Shown in pieces: positions 45,115 to 54,986 of a stretch of DNA of 64,000 nucleotides. Both the position numbers and the translations under genes were made by a program. Under the pieces are notes generated by a model. That model searched no databases, was not told the DNA's origin, and saw only the letters and a program-made list of their open reading frames with translations. Source of the stretch: Saprospiraceae bacterium (GTDB lineage Bacteria > Bacteroidota > Bacteroidia > Chitinophagales > Saprospiraceae); the NCBI GenBank assembly GCA_016719855.1, contig JADJYH010000035.1, positions 8,114 to 72,113 of the forward strand, read 5' to 3'. How positions within the stretch are numbered: the stretch's first letter is position 1; each line of letters starts with the position of its first letter.

Positions 45115-45543
45115 ATGCGCCGAATCTTACTCTTTTCCCTCCTGTTGATAGCCACCATCGGTTTTTCGCAATCAAAGAAACAGCTTAAAATTGAAGCCCT
45201 AGAACGCCAGCGCTTCGAGGCGATGACCACGAAAAACCTCGCCTTCCTTCGGAATGTATTGGCCGATGACCTTACTTACGTGCATTCCAACGGCCTCTTG
45301 GAAAACAAGGAGCAGCACCTCGCCAACATCAGCTCGGGCAAATTGGTGTACAGCACTATGCTGCCAGAGGAAATCAAGGTGAGGGTGCACGGCAAGTCAG
45401 CCGTCATCACTGGCATCGTCAAAGTCACGGGCATACTGAACGAAAAGCCATTCGACATCCGACTGCGCTACACGGATTTTTACATCAAAGAAAAAGGTAA
45501 ATGGCGGCTCACCGCTTGGCAGTCGCTGCGGTTGGAGAAATGA
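45115..45543 (+). CDS. Secreted DUF4440 / SnoaL-like (NTF2 fold) protein
   Basis: A 142-residue protein with a signal peptide ending ATIGFSQ. The mature part fits the cone-shaped NTF2-like fold: LERQRFEAMTTKNLAFLRNV, LADDLTYVHSNGLLENKEQH, VRVHGKSAVITGIVKV and a C-terminal WRLTAWQSLRLEK. DUF4440 proteins are mostly of unknown function; the HSNG and AWQ motifs are standard. Starts only 18 bases after the preceding terminator, so its promoter must overlap that hairpin. Confidence 0.85.
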   Translation: MRRILLFSLLLIATIGFSQSKKQLKIEALERQRFEAMTTKNLAFLRNVLADDLTYVHSNGLLENKEQHLANISSGKLVYSTMLPEEIKVRVHGKSAVITGIVKVTGILNEKPFDIRLRYTDFYIKEKGKWRLTAWQSLRLEK

Positions 45544-45566
45544 CATTTTTAAAAAAAATGTCATTT
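45538..45566. terminator. Hairpin at the end of the DUF4440 gene
   Basis: AAATGACATTTTT pairs with AAAAATGTCATTT. It begins inside the last codons of the DUF4440 gene and lies 18 bases from the end of the convergent minus-strand surface protein gene, so it may serve both. Confidence 0.7.
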
Positions 45567-45583
45567 CTTATTGCTCGAAAGCC

Positions 45584-48434
45584 TCACCTCACCATCAGCT
45601 TTCCGCTCCCCACCCGTTCGCCATTTCTTTCTATCTGGAAGAGGTACATCCCCGCTGGTAAATCGCCCCGCTGGAACTCGAAGCCCGTGCCAACGGTCTC
45701 CACATGGCGCAGCAGCTTGCCCGAAACGTCCGTCAGTACCAGCCGCAATGGCCCCGGTTCGATGCCTTCGACTTGCAACAAAGCGCTGTCCGTCAACGGA
45801 TTGGGCACAATTCGCACCTGTGTTTTTGGGTGAAAAATGGGCGGTTTCGTACCCACCACCGTCCAAGGAAAATCTGCCCAATTCGGTGCTGGTAGGTGTT
45901 CGTCTGCACGGGGGCGTTGAAGTCGAAGTAAATCAGTGCCGTGTTGGCAATGACGTTGCCCCAGCCCAGCCCCGGCCGTTGCGAAGCCCGAAAGCGGATG
46001 AAGCCGTGCGAGGCCGCCTCGTTGACATTCGAGTCGGGGAGCATGATGTCGTCAAAAGTGAAAGTCAGCCAGCCTTCCGGCGTCACGCCGTAGGTGTACG
46101 GGTGGCTGGATGCACCGGGGCGCACGGTGGCGAGGTCAAGTTCCGTTGGCAAAACATCCACAACTGTGACTTTGAAGGCCGTGTCCGTACCTGTGTTTTG
46201 AAAACGAATGAGGTACTCGATTTCCTGCCCTGGCTCTATCAGGTGCTCCTCGGTGAAGCCCGCCGGGAATGCACGTTTGTCGTTCGGGTCGTAGCTGCCG
46301 ATGTTGGCTTGGCAGTCCACATCGGTGAAGGGGTCGGGGTCGTCGGCGCTCCACTGCGTGAAGAAGCCGAGGCTCATCCAGCCGCCACAACCTTCGATGG
46401 TGGAGCCTGTGCTGGCGAATCCGCTGGGGTGCGCCGCCGCTTGCTGTGCTTCGAGGTGCAGCGTCGTTCCGTTGCTTGGCGCAGTGACCGTGGTGGACTG
46501 CCCCGACCCAAGCTGGAAGTCCCCGGTCATCAGCACGATTTGGTCTTCGATGATGATGAAGCCGAGCGGTGCGGGCATTCCCTCCGAACCAACATTCGTG
46601 ATGGTGAAAACGATGCTATCACCGCTGCAAGATGCGTCCACCTCGATGCTGCTGCCGTCCCAGAGCGGGTCGGGCGGGAGGCAGAGCGAATCGGGTGAGA
46701 TGTGGGCCGAGGTGCAGTGGGTTTGGCCCAGCACGGTCGAGTCGCAATCGAGGTGAGCTGTGATTTGGAAGCTGCCGCAATCGCCTACCGCTACATCGCC
46801 GAGGTTAAAAGTGAGCGTGTTTCCGTTTTGCGAAGCGGGAGGTATGGTGGAAGAAATGTAGGTAAAATAGGGGTCGAGCGTGACCTCCACGGTTGCATCG
46901 TTGGCGGTTACCGTGCCATCGTTGCATTAGTGGACAGAGTAGTAGTTGTCGAAACAGCGGCGGAGGAACGGGGCGCTGATGTCCACGGTCAGGTACGGGC
47001 AGTCGGCGATGGCTTGGGCGGGGGGAAATCGAGGGAGAGTGTGTCGTAAAATTCGGTGACGTCCACTTGGAAGGGGCTATTGCACACCTCCCAGTACGGG
47101 CCGGGCGGTGTGACGGTGACGGTGTAGCTACCTATGTCGAGTGGCAGCAAGTAGTGGCCGAGTGAATCGGTCAGCGTGGCGAAGGAGAGTGTGCCTTCGG
47201 CTTGGACGAGCCAGCCGGAGAAGCCGGATTCGGTGGGGTCGAGGAGGCAGTCGGATTCAGGGTCTTGGTGGACGGTGCCGGTGAGGGCGGAGGTGTAGAT
47301 ATTGCCAAGGGAGTCGGTTTTGATGAGGAGAACATCGCCCATATTTTTATTAGCCCACCCGCAAACAACAATATTACCATTCTCGCTTTGAATGAAATTA
47401 GTCCCTTGTAAATAGTCATCGCCAAAATCTATTGATTTTTGCCACATCTCATTTCCGGCTTCATCAATTTTAATCAATTCAATGTCTTCGAAGTCGTGCA
47501 TTAAGTAGTATCCTCCATAATCAGCAGAAATTATGTCAGATAATTTATTTTGAGAAGTTGCCTTCCATTGGTTCTGCCATATTGCTTCTCCGTCAGCATT
47601 AACTTTTGTGCAAGCTATACTGTCAAATGTTGGAACTCTTCCGCCAAAAACATATCCTCCATCTGGAGAAAGAATGATATTGTTTGAACTCTGTTCACTC
47701 GCATTTAATTCTTTATATTCCTTTTGCCAAATAAGCTGGCCTAGACTGTCAGTTTTCATCAATATTGCTGCCCTAGCATAAATAGAATCACGTGCCAAAC
47801 CAAGAATGACATATTCATTTTCAGGCGTGAGCAAAATATCTTGTCCCCAAGCCTCTTTAAATCCCAATGGGGGTTCAAATTCCTTCTCCCATATTAAATT
47901 TCCTTCGCTATCTGTTTTCTTCAGAAAGACTCTTTTGTAGTTAGTGCCGTTGGAGTCGGAAATCTGTCCTGTTAAAGCAAAACCTCCATCCGGGGTTGTA
48001 ATACTGCCATAAGGGTACCATACATTAAATCCATAGTATTTTGCCCACACAGTATCCAAATCAGCATTAAATTTTATTAAACTGGGTGAGTAACCGAAAA
48101 CACCTGAAACAATAAAGCCCCCATCAGGAAGAAGTTCCACATCAGTAGGAGTGCAGTAGAATTGCTCGTTAAATTTTTTTTCAATCAAGGTGTTTCCATT
48201 AATATCTGTTTTAAGTAGGTAAAGCCCTTTTCCGGGAATCGAATCAATATGGTTACTTGCCACGACCATTATGCCTCCATCTGCTGTTGAAGTTCCAACT
48301 TGCCAGTATCCTGAAACAATACTATTCCCACCTTGACCTCCAACCCCTCCACTAATCTTCACCCATCCCTGCCCCTGCACCCCCACCGCACAAACCAACC
48401 CCACCATCGCCAACCAAATTTTCATCCTTTTCAT
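45584..48434 (-). CDS. Large T9SS surface protein (two frameshifts and one in-frame stop)
   Basis: About 945 residues in three frames. A signal peptide (MKIWLAMVGLVCAVGVQGQG) leads into ~370 residues of propeller-like repeats with TDSLGNLIWQKEY- and SPDGGYVFGG-type units. A SdrD-B/CNA-like segment follows (GTVHQDPESDCLLDPTESGF), then a DPNDK-type domain (ANIGSYDPNDKRAFP, EYLIRFQNTGTDTA) and a T9SS sorting domain (RIVPNPLTDSALLQVEG to the end at 45584). Breaks: the G-run near 47021-47025, a slip near 45880, and a TAA at 46927-46929 inside the phrase VH*CNDGTVTAND, where a Tyr codon is expected. The stop is not a homopolymer effect, so the gene may be decaying. An upstream ATG at 48479 is less suited to a signal peptide. 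Confidence 0.8.
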
Positions 48435-48708
48435 AGCCTGCATTTTTAAAAAATCGAAGTAAAAAACGTGCTTTTTCATGTTCCGAGAATTTTAGGTTTT
48501 GTGTCCGATTTTCGGCACGGTACAAAAGTGGTGTGGCGGGTGGTGGTTTACAAGGACAGTTTTCGAGGTTTTTCAAGATTATTTTTATAAAAATTACTGT
48601 AATCAATTGAATATCAGTTTTTTAAAGTTAAATTCATTCAATTTTTTCTTTGTTTTGTGCTGCTGATTTATTTATTACTTTGGATTGTTTTACCAGTGGC
48701 CACAACAC

Positions 48709-48813
48709 GCGAGGAGGATTGGACTACGGATTGAGCGGATTTGGCGGATTAGAACTGATTAAATCCGTGTTCATCCGCCAAATCCGCCTAATCCGTGGTC
48801 CCATCCTCCTCGC
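48709..48813. repeat. Long imperfect hairpin built of GGATT words
   Basis: The left arm CGAGGAGGATTGGACTACGG continues ATTGAGCGGATTTGGCGG; the right arm is its reverse complement with few mismatches (CCGCCAAATCCGCCTAATCC, then GTGGTCCCATCCTCCTCG). The stem is ~38 bp around a ~24-base loop. The arms contain direct GGATT(T/G) words as in the helicase tracts. It lies 69 bases before the gene at 48882. Confidence 0.8.
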
Positions 48814-48881
48814 GGGCACACCAAGCAGACTTTTTCAGTTTGCCGATGTACCAATCGTAAATCCAAAATCGTCATTCGTAA

Positions 48882-50302
48882 ATGGAAAACACCCGCCTCC
48901 TCGAACTCCTCCGCACCTTCTCCCCCGCCGAGCTGACGGCCTTCGGCAAATACCTCCGCTCACCCTACCACAACCTGCGGGAAGACGTGGTACTGCTCTT
49001 CGATTTTTTTTTTGAAAAAAAGGATTCGAAAAAGACATCCGTTTTTGAAAAGGAAACGGTGTTCAAAGCCATTTTTCCGAAGGAAATCTATGATGAAAAA
49101 CGGCTGGCCTACACCGGCTCCTTCCTGCACCAATTGGCGCAAAACTTCTTGGTAATCAATGAATTGGAAACGGAAAACGAGGCGGCCTTCCAGCTTCGGC
49201 TGGCCAAGTCGCTGCGAAGGCGGGGGCTGGAGCGGCACTACGAAACGGCGCTGAAACGAGCCGAAGACGCCCTCGAAGCCCAGCCGCACCGCCACCTCGA
49301 CTATCATTACCTCAGCCACCTGCTGCACTTGGAGCGCTACGAAGTCCGGCGCACGGGAGCGGCGCACGGCCAGCCGCCACTTTCAGGAGCTGGCCGATGC
49401 GGGCGACCTGTTTTTCATCGCCAACAAGCTGCGCCAAAGCTGCACGGCGCTGATGCACAAGGCCGTGTCCGAGGCCGACCTGCGGCTGGAACTTTTGGAC
49501 GAGGTGCTGGCACAGGTCGAGCGCCAAAATTTGACCCAAACGCCTGCGGTGGGTGTGTGGTACTTCGGCTATCGGGCGCTGTCGGAGGCGGAGCCGAGGG
49601 CGTGGTTCGGACAGTTGCGGGAGGCGATGCGACAGCAGGTCGGGCGGTTCCCGAAGGCCGAGATGCGGGAGTTGACGACCCTCGCCGTCAACTGTTGCAT
49701 CCGGCAGATAAACACCCGGCGGGAGGCCGGGGAACAGGCGTTCTGGCTGGGGCAGGTGTTTGAAATCTACAAGGAAGGACTTGACAATCAGGTGTTTATA
49801 GAAAACGGTGTGCTCTCCCGTTTCACCTACAACAACATCGCCAACGCCGGGCTGGGCCTCAAGGCATTCGATTGGGTGGAAGGTTTTTTGACGAAGTACA
49901 AGGACCTGCTGGAACCCCGCCACCGGGAGAGCGCCTACCTCTTCAACCTCGCCTCGCTGCACTTCCGCAAGCCGGACTACGGGCGGGCGCTGGAGCTGCT
50001 CACCCAAGCCGAGTTCGACGACGTGCTGCACAACCTCGACGCCCGCCGGATGCTCCTGCGCATCTACTTCGACCTCGGCGAGGTGACGGCACTGGACTCG
50101 CTGCTGGACAGTTTTACCATCTTCCTGCGGCGACCGACGGGATGTGGGCTACCTCCGCCAGCATTACCTGAACCTCATCCGGTTCACCAGAAAACTGCTG
50201 CAAACGCCTGCCTCGGAGCGGGCGGCGAGGGAAAAATTGCGCAATGAAATCACCGACTGCAAGGCGCTGGCGGAGCGGGAGTGGCTGTTGGGGAAGTTAT
50301 GA
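48882..50302 (+). CDS. Unrecognised helical-repeat protein (two frameshifts)
   Basis: About 473 residues rebuilt from three frames. N-terminus MENTRLLELLRTFSPAELTA then FGKYLRSPYHN. The middle (second frame, from about 49350) reads LADAGDLFFIANKLRQSCTA and VGVWYFGYRALSEAEPRAWF. The C-terminus (third frame, from about 50135) reads DVGYLRQHYLNLIRFTRKLL and ends AEREWLLGKL at 50300-50302. It is mostly amphipathic helices with TPR-like spacing. No catalytic motif and no signal peptide. The opening FSPAELxxFxxYLxSPYxN is a pattern I associate with conserved Saprospiraceae proteins of unknown function. Slips are near 49345 and 50133. Confidence 0.6.
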
Positions 50303-50629
50303 GTTTGGAGTTATGAGTTATGGGGTGGCGGTATCCGTTACTTTCCGAGATGGCTTCATTTACTGGTAATGATGCAAAGCTCAAGAGAGGTGCGGAAGAG
50401 CCCTCCACACCTCTCTGACCACTTTGCCGAATCAAAAAAAAGCTGCTTTAAAATCGAAAATCTTCCTGCTTTCCATCTCACAGCAGGTGGCCGAGCGCAT
50501 CCTTTTGCTGCCTCATCGCCAATGGCCAATGTATGTATGTTATAAAACTTCACAGGAATTGTGTAATACTTATTCTGGTGAACATGCTGAATTTTGTCCT
50601 TAAAATATTACCCTCGCAATTTAAAATTT

Positions 50630-51154
50630 ATGACTACTACAGAATTCAATAAACAGTTGACAGTGCTTAATGGCCTTTTTTTCGGAAATGCCATGCGCCT
50701 CACTGGCAACCGGCACAACGCCAAAGACCTGATGCAAGAGACGATAATGCGGGCTTTTGCCAGTTGCCACAAGTTCACCGAAGGCACCAACTTCAAGGCA
50801 TGGGTGAATACCATCATGCAGAATTGCTTTATCAACGAATACCGCAAGCACCGGAACCGCAGCCATGTGATGCAGTTCATGGAGGACAATATGACGGTAG
50901 TCCTAAATCAATCTGTCAGGAACCAAGGGCCTGCTGTCATTATGATGAAAGAGCTGCGCAATATCCTGGATGACTTAAGTGATCTAAACCGAGTACCTTT
51001 TGAGCTATTTGTTGACGGCTTTGGCTATCAGGAAATAGCCGAGCAGCTAGATGTTCCCCTGGGTACCGTGAAAAGCCGGATATTCTTTGCCCGCAAAAAG
51101 TTGAGAGACGTGATAAGCGGACATTATGGCGAACAGATTCGCTATGCTTCTTAA
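50630..51154 (+). CDS. ECF sigma-70 family RNA polymerase sigma factor
   Basis: A 174-residue sigma factor. Region 2 spans ~15-80: LFFGNAMRLTGNRHNAKDLM, QETIMRAFASCHKF, NFKAWVNTIMQNCFINEYRK. Region 4 spans ~115-170: LRNILDDLSDLNRVPFELFV, GYQEIAEQLDVPLGTVKSRI, FFARKKL. Both are complete. No anti-sigma gene adjoins; the neighbouring minus-strand genes encode envelope proteins that it might control, but this is inference. The start at ATG 50630 (MTTTEFNKQL) is preferred over a TTG at 50594. The 50303-50629 gap holds a single arm of a TTATGAGTT word repeat and no gene. Confidence 0.92.
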   Translation: MTTTEFNKQLTVLNGLFFGNAMRLTGNRHNAKDLMQETIMRAFASCHKFTEGTNFKAWVNTIMQNCFINEYRKHRNRSHVMQFMEDNMTVVLNQSVRNQGPAVIMMKELRNILDDLSDLNRVPFELFVDGFGYQEIAEQLDVPLGTVKSRIFFARKKLRDVISGHYGEQIRYAS

Positions 51155-51189
51155 TGGCGTGAAATAAACAGCCCTTCGAACAAAATTAT

Positions 51190-51219
51190 GGAGTGCCCAA
51201 ATATTCCATCGGGCACTCC
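51190..51219. terminator. Hairpin between convergent genes
   Basis: GGAGTGCCC and GGGCACTCC are perfect complements around a 12-base loop. It lies 36 bases after the sigma gene stop and 15 bases from the end of the minus-strand coiled-coil gene. Probably bidirectional. Confidence 0.65.
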
Positions 51220-51233
51220 ACTTTCCAATTCAT

Positions 51234-51599
51234 CTAGTTGTTGTCAGTTCCAATATCTTTGAACGTTTCACGGACATTGGCCTTGAACTGGTCCCATTCC
51301 TGACCAGTTTTTTCTCCAAAATTATCGAGGTCTTCGGCCAGTCGTTTTTTCTTGGCCTCCAGCTTGTCAATGTCTTTTTGGATGTCGGCCTTGGCATCGT
51401 CTTTTGCCTCTTTCATGTCGTTGTTGAGCTTCTCCAGCCGACGGTCAATGTTGCTTTGCGCTTCCATGATTTCCCTTTTCAGGTCGTTTCTTTCGCTTTC
51501 CATGGCATCGCCCACGGCTTCAGTGGCTTCATTGACCTCCTTTTTGGCATTCTCCGAACTTGCGTCGTTGCCGCAGGAACTCAGTGTAAAAAAGCCCAT
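51234..51599 (-). CDS. Coiled-coil stress lipoprotein
   Basis: A 121-residue protein: GFFTLSSCGND forms the end of a lipoprotein signal, and the rest is a charged helix with heptads (RREIM..., NIDRRLEKLNNDMKEAKDDA, KADIQKDIDKLEAKKKRLAE) like apolipoprotein-type or sll1863-like stress proteins. The hydrophobic stretch extends upstream of the listed ATG (FILAF in frame), so the true start is probably further upstream, but no ATG is found in frame; a sequence error or unusual start is likely. Same direction as the barrel gene upstream. Confidence 0.7.
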   Translation of the reverse strand: MGFFTLSSCGNDASSENAKKEVNEATEAVGDAMESERNDLKREIMEAQSNIDRRLEKLNNDMKEAKDDAKADIQKDIDKLEAKKKRLAEDLDNFGEKTGQEWDQFKANVRETFKDIGTDNN

Positions 51600-51717
51600 A
51601 AAGGCAAGGATGAAAAGACCAAAATTTTTTACTTTTGAATTGCTCTGCGCTAAAGGTTTTGTTCAAGTTTCGAATTTGGGGGTATGATTTAATAAGTGCT
51701 TGTTTCAAAGAATTGCG

Positions 51718-52395
51718 CTATCCGCCAAAACGGTAGCCGAGCGAAAGCCCGAAGCCGGTGTTGTTCCACTTCGTTTCGTCGCCTACGGCGCCCTCGTACT
51801 CAGGATTGATGTCCAACAGACCCAACTGTGTGTTCAACTGAAACGACAGGCCATTGGCAAACTCGTACCCCGCCGACAGGTTGGCACCAGCATCGAAGCG
51901 CTTGAAGTAATAAACATCTATCGGGTCTGACTCGTCCACAGATTTCTGGAACTTCACGTCAATATCAGATTCATCACCACCAACCTCCAACGTGGAATTG
52001 CCAGTAAGTCCAAAACCAACATAAGGGCCGACGGCCAAAATCAAGTGCCCATCACCCAACAGCGGTTTGAACAAAAGATTGAGCGGTACGTCCAAGTAGC
52101 CGAGCGATACCTTGCTGGTAGCGGTTTGACCAAGTATCTCGTCTTCGCTCTTCGCCCCTTTGGTGGAGAACAGCAGGCCTGGCTGGAAGAAAAATTGCGG
52201 TGCAATGGGTGCTTCGGCCATGATTCCGACATTGAAGCCTGGTATCAGTTTGTTCTCCAGCTTGTCGCCGTTGGCGTCCTTACCATTGATGTTCTGGAAA
52301 TTGACACCGCCACGAATGACGACGCCCTGTGCGTTGGAACTGAATATGAACGCTGCAAAGAAAATGGCAGCGAGCATGGTTTTTAGATTTTTCAT
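51718..52395 (-). CDS. Outer-membrane beta-barrel protein
   Basis: A 225-residue protein with a signal peptide ending FIFSSNAQ. Amphipathic strands such as GFNVGIMAEAPIAPQFFFQP, LGYLDVPLNLLFKP, LILAVGPYVGFGLTGN and YEFANGLSFQLNTQLGLLD follow, closing with GFGLSLGYRFGG. The usual aromatic-terminal signal is slightly changed (F-G-G). Same family style as the barrel at 27279. Third gene of the minus-strand envelope run 53144-51234; an 18-bp perfect hairpin separates it from the OmpA-like gene. Confidence 0.85.
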   Translation of the reverse strand: MKNLKTMLAAIFFAAFIFSSNAQGVVIRGGVNFQNINGKDANGDKLENKLIPGFNVGIMAEAPIAPQFFFQPGLLFSTKGAKSEDEILGQTATSKVSLGYLDVPLNLLFKPLLGDGHLILAVGPYVGFGLTGNSTLEVGGDESDIDVKFQKSVDESDPIDVYYFKRFDAGANLSAGYEFANGLSFQLNTQLGLLDINPEYEGAVGDETKWNNTGFGLSLGYRFGG

Positions 52396-52422
52396 TTTAT
52401 TGAATTTAAATTGTTTAGGTCA

Positions 52423-52463
52423 AGCAGGTTGAGCGGGGTTAGGTCAACCCCGCTCAACCTGCT
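52423..52463. terminator. Perfect 18-bp hairpin between two minus-strand genes
   Basis: AGCAGGTTGAGCGGGGTT and AACCCCGCTCAACCTGCT are exact complements around AGGTC. It lies 28 bases upstream of the barrel gene and 16 bases past the end of the OmpA-like gene. No T-tract follows closely, so it may be a terminator, an RNA-stability hairpin or a short mobile repeat. Confidence 0.7.
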
Positions 52464-52478
52464 CATCCTTAAATAGAA

Positions 52479-53144
52479 TTATTTACCGCCTGATTCCTGC
52501 TTTGCTTCTTCCTTCATTTGCTCGTTCGCAGTGATAAGGAACTCCACCCGACGGTTTTTTGAGCGACCATCCTCGTTTGAGTTACTGTAAGAAGGAGCCG
52601 ATTCGCCATAGCCCGCTGTGCTGATGCGGTCAGCGGCAATCCCCCTCGACCTCAGGTACTTGCGTACCTCAACCGCCCGGCGCATGGACAAGTCTTGGTT
52701 GTAGGTGTCCGTGCCCTTGTTGTCTGTGTGCCCCTGGATTTCGATATCCGTTTCAGCATATTCCTTAAGCACGGTGGTGAGCTTGTCGAGGCTGTTTTTC
52801 GCTTCGGACGTCAGGTCGGAGCGGTCAAAGCCAAAAAGGATTTTGCTGCTGAACTCTACGACGATTCCTTCGCCTACCCGTTCTACTTTCGCATCGGGCA
52901 CTTTTTGCTTGATTTCTTCGGCTTGCTTGTCCATTTTGCGACCAATGACAGCGCCGGCCCCACCCCCAACCGCTGCGCCGATGATGGCACCGAGCGCGGT
53001 GTTACCCGATGCTTTACCAATAACAGCACCCGCTGCGGCACCGCTTGCAGTACCAATGGCTGCACCTTTCTGTGTTCGGTTCCAGGATTTGCAACTGGCC
53101 AATACCAAACTGGCAGCCAGTAAATAAAAAATTAGTTTTTTCAT
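52479..53144 (-). CDS. OmpA-family lipoprotein with glycine zipper
   Basis: A 221-residue protein. Lipoprotein signal MKKLIFYLLAASLVLASC. A glycine-zipper segment (~25-75) has GAAIGTASGAAAGAVIGKAS and GAIIGAAVGGGAGAVIG. The OmpA C-terminal peptidoglycan-binding domain (~95-215) shows FSSKILFGFDRSDLT, IEIQGHTDNKGTDTYN, LSMRRAVEVRKYLRSRGI and GRSKNRRVEF. YiaD-like architecture; ties the outer membrane to the wall. Start fixed at ATG 53144 by the signal peptide. Confidence 0.93.
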   Translation of the reverse strand: MKKLIFYLLAASLVLASCKSWNRTQKGAAIGTASGAAAGAVIGKASGNTALGAIIGAAVGGGAGAVIGRKMDKQAEEIKQKVPDAKVERVGEGIVVEFSSKILFGFDRSDLTSEAKNSLDKLTTVLKEYAETDIEIQGHTDNKGTDTYNQDLSMRRAVEVRKYLRSRGIAADRISTAGYGESAPSYSNSNEDGRSKNRRVEFLITANEQMKEEAKQESGGK

Positions 53145-53347
53145 GATAATTGATTTTATTTTGACAAACACCCCTTGGTTATTGCTTTGAATGCTAGTTC
53201 TTTTAAAAGCATGCTATCAAAGCAATGACGGCACGATGTCTATAAGTTTAACCAGACATGGTTCCAGATGTTCAAATCAGGATGCCATTCATTCATGAAA
53301 ACTGCACGAATTGATAATAATCATTGGGTTTTCAGGCTATACCTGTC

Positions 53348-54964
53348 TTATTTGGACATTTGCCTTTCCTTTATTTTAAGAATGCTTTTCAACTCAAAAT
53401 CGCTCAAGATGGAGGTCATTAAACCGGACTGAATTGCAAACCACCAATATCGGAAAAATGGGCGATCGGTTTCACGACGCATATATATTATGCCCTTCTG
53501 GAAATCGGCGTCATTGGCGTTGTTTTGATTCTTTATGAACAGCATGTCCGCCAGTTCACTCAGGAACTTTGACTTTTCCTTTTTCTTGTTCAAAAAATGA
53601 AATCCGAGGTCGTCATAATCAAGGCTGAGCTTGCCCTTTGCGACGCTTTTGTCCGCGTTCGCTTCGAATGTCATCTTGGTAATCCTGCCTTTGTCAAAAA
53701 CGATGTTGGTGCTTGGCGTCAGAATGGCATTGAACTGCGAAAAAGGTATCGTTGATGCCCCTCCCTTAAAGGAAAATGCATAGTCGGGGCTGCTCAAATC
53801 CATCCAAAAGTTGTTGTAGATTCGGTGCTTATTTTGAAAATCGCCCACGATTTCGACGGTCATCATTGGCTGCTTGCGGATGCGGGCGGTATCGTTGGTC
53901 ACGTTGGTAAAAACAGCGCCCAATGCGGTGAAATTCATCAACCCAGGCTTGGTCTTCCCAACGGCGATGTTTTCAAATTCCAACTGCCCGTTTTTCACCA
54001 AAATACTGTCAACCGTGACGCCCAGCGCTGCTTTCAGCAACGCTTCGTGCGGGAGCGGTTCGTAGTGGTTGGGGGCAATGGGAATGTTTTGGTTGGCGAG
54101 GACTTGGAGCTTCATGTCATTGACCAACACCGTGCGGGCCACGAACTTGCCCTGCGTGAGTTGGTTGAATTGCCAATCCCGGAAAACGATTTCGGGAAAA
54201 TCGAAGTCGAGTCGCCCCTGCTTTTTCTTTACGTGCTTGAAAAAATCTTTTTTGCTGAATTTGGGCTTGACCGTCAAGCCGGTCAGCGTTATTGAATTGT
54301 CTTCTTTGTTGAGTAGGAGGCGATTCAGTGCGATATCGTGGAGATTGTCGTTGCTGTGAAGCGTGAGGTCCCGGATGTCCAGGTTGAGCTTCTTCACGGC
54401 TGGGGAAGCGCCTTTTTTGTCTATTTTGAAAGAAAGCCCGTCAATGTTGATGTCAAACGTGTCCGCCGTCATGGACGACAATGTGTCCTTTGGTTGCTTT
54501 ACGATTTTGAACCGTCCCCTTTCCAAGTTCAGGTGTGCGATTTGGATGCTTGATATTCCCTTGGAGGGAGGTTTTTTCTCGATGGACAATGAGTCGGGTT
54601 TGGGCATATCGGAGAGCATCACGAAAGGGCTTTCGACGTGCAACTTGTTGATTTTCAGTTTTTTAAAAAATATTATTTGGAACCAGTCAATGCCATCCAA
54701 CGCAATTTCAGTGGACTTTGCCTCCAGGTGCCGGCCTTCGGCCACGAGATCAAGGTCTATCACGGCGTCTTTAAAAATGAGGCTGCCGGGGCGCAGCACC
54801 AGTGCTATTTCGCCACACTTAAAATTGGGAGAAGCGGCTATTTTTTCTTCCACCTTATGCCTGATGATTCGCTCCAGCCATGCCTCCCCGAACAACACTG
54901 CCAAGACAACTGCGCAAAGCACAACAGTGCCAGCAATCATCCATTTTTTTGACGGTTTAACCAT
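53348..54964 (-). CDS. AsmA/DUF748-like envelope protein
   Basis: A 538-residue protein with an N-terminal membrane anchor (WMIAGTVVLCAVVLAVLFGE) and a long beta-rich periplasmic part with repeats of the type FKDAVIDLDLVAEGRHLEAK, LKINKLHVESPFVML, IQIAHLNLERGRFKIV and LNLDIRDLTLHSNDN. These amphipathic strands fit the repeating-beta-groove AsmA/DUF748 family, linked to lipid transport across the periplasm. Its short C-terminal part (FFRYWWFAIQSGLMTSIL) is typical of the Bacteroidota version. Placed in the envelope run beside OmpA and barrel genes; a MITE-like element follows its start. Confidence 0.75.
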   Translation of the reverse strand: MVKPSKKWMIAGTVVLCAVVLAVLFGEAWLERIIRHKVEEKIAASPNFKCGEIALVLRPGSLIFKDAVIDLDLVAEGRHLEAKSTEIALDGIDWFQIIFFKKLKINKLHVESPFVMLSDMPKPDSLSIEKKPPSKGISSIQIAHLNLERGRFKIVKQPKDTLSSMTADTFDINIDGLSFKIDKKGASPAVKKLNLDIRDLTLHSNDNLHDIALNRLLLNKEDNSITLTGLTVKPKFSKKDFFKHVKKKQGRLDFDFPEIVFRDWQFNQLTQGKFVARTVLVNDMKLQVLANQNIPIAPNHYEPLPHEALLKAALGVTVDSILVKNGQLEFENIAVGKTKPGLMNFTALGAVFTNVTNDTARIRKQPMMTVEIVGDFQNKHRIYNNFWMDLSSPDYAFSFKGGASTIPFSQFNAILTPSTNIVFDKGRITKMTFEANADKSVAKGKLSLDYDDLGFHFLNKKKEKSKFLSELADMLFIKNQNNANDADFQKGIIYMRRETDRPFFRYWWFAIQSGLMTSILSDFELKSILKIKERQMSK

Positions 54965-54986
54965 TGTATTTAACTGTGTAGATTTA

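Noticed and set aside
45571..46698. 375-codon open frame on the plus strand
   Set aside because: Antisense to the DPNDK domain and sorting domain of the minus-strand surface protein; no independent support.
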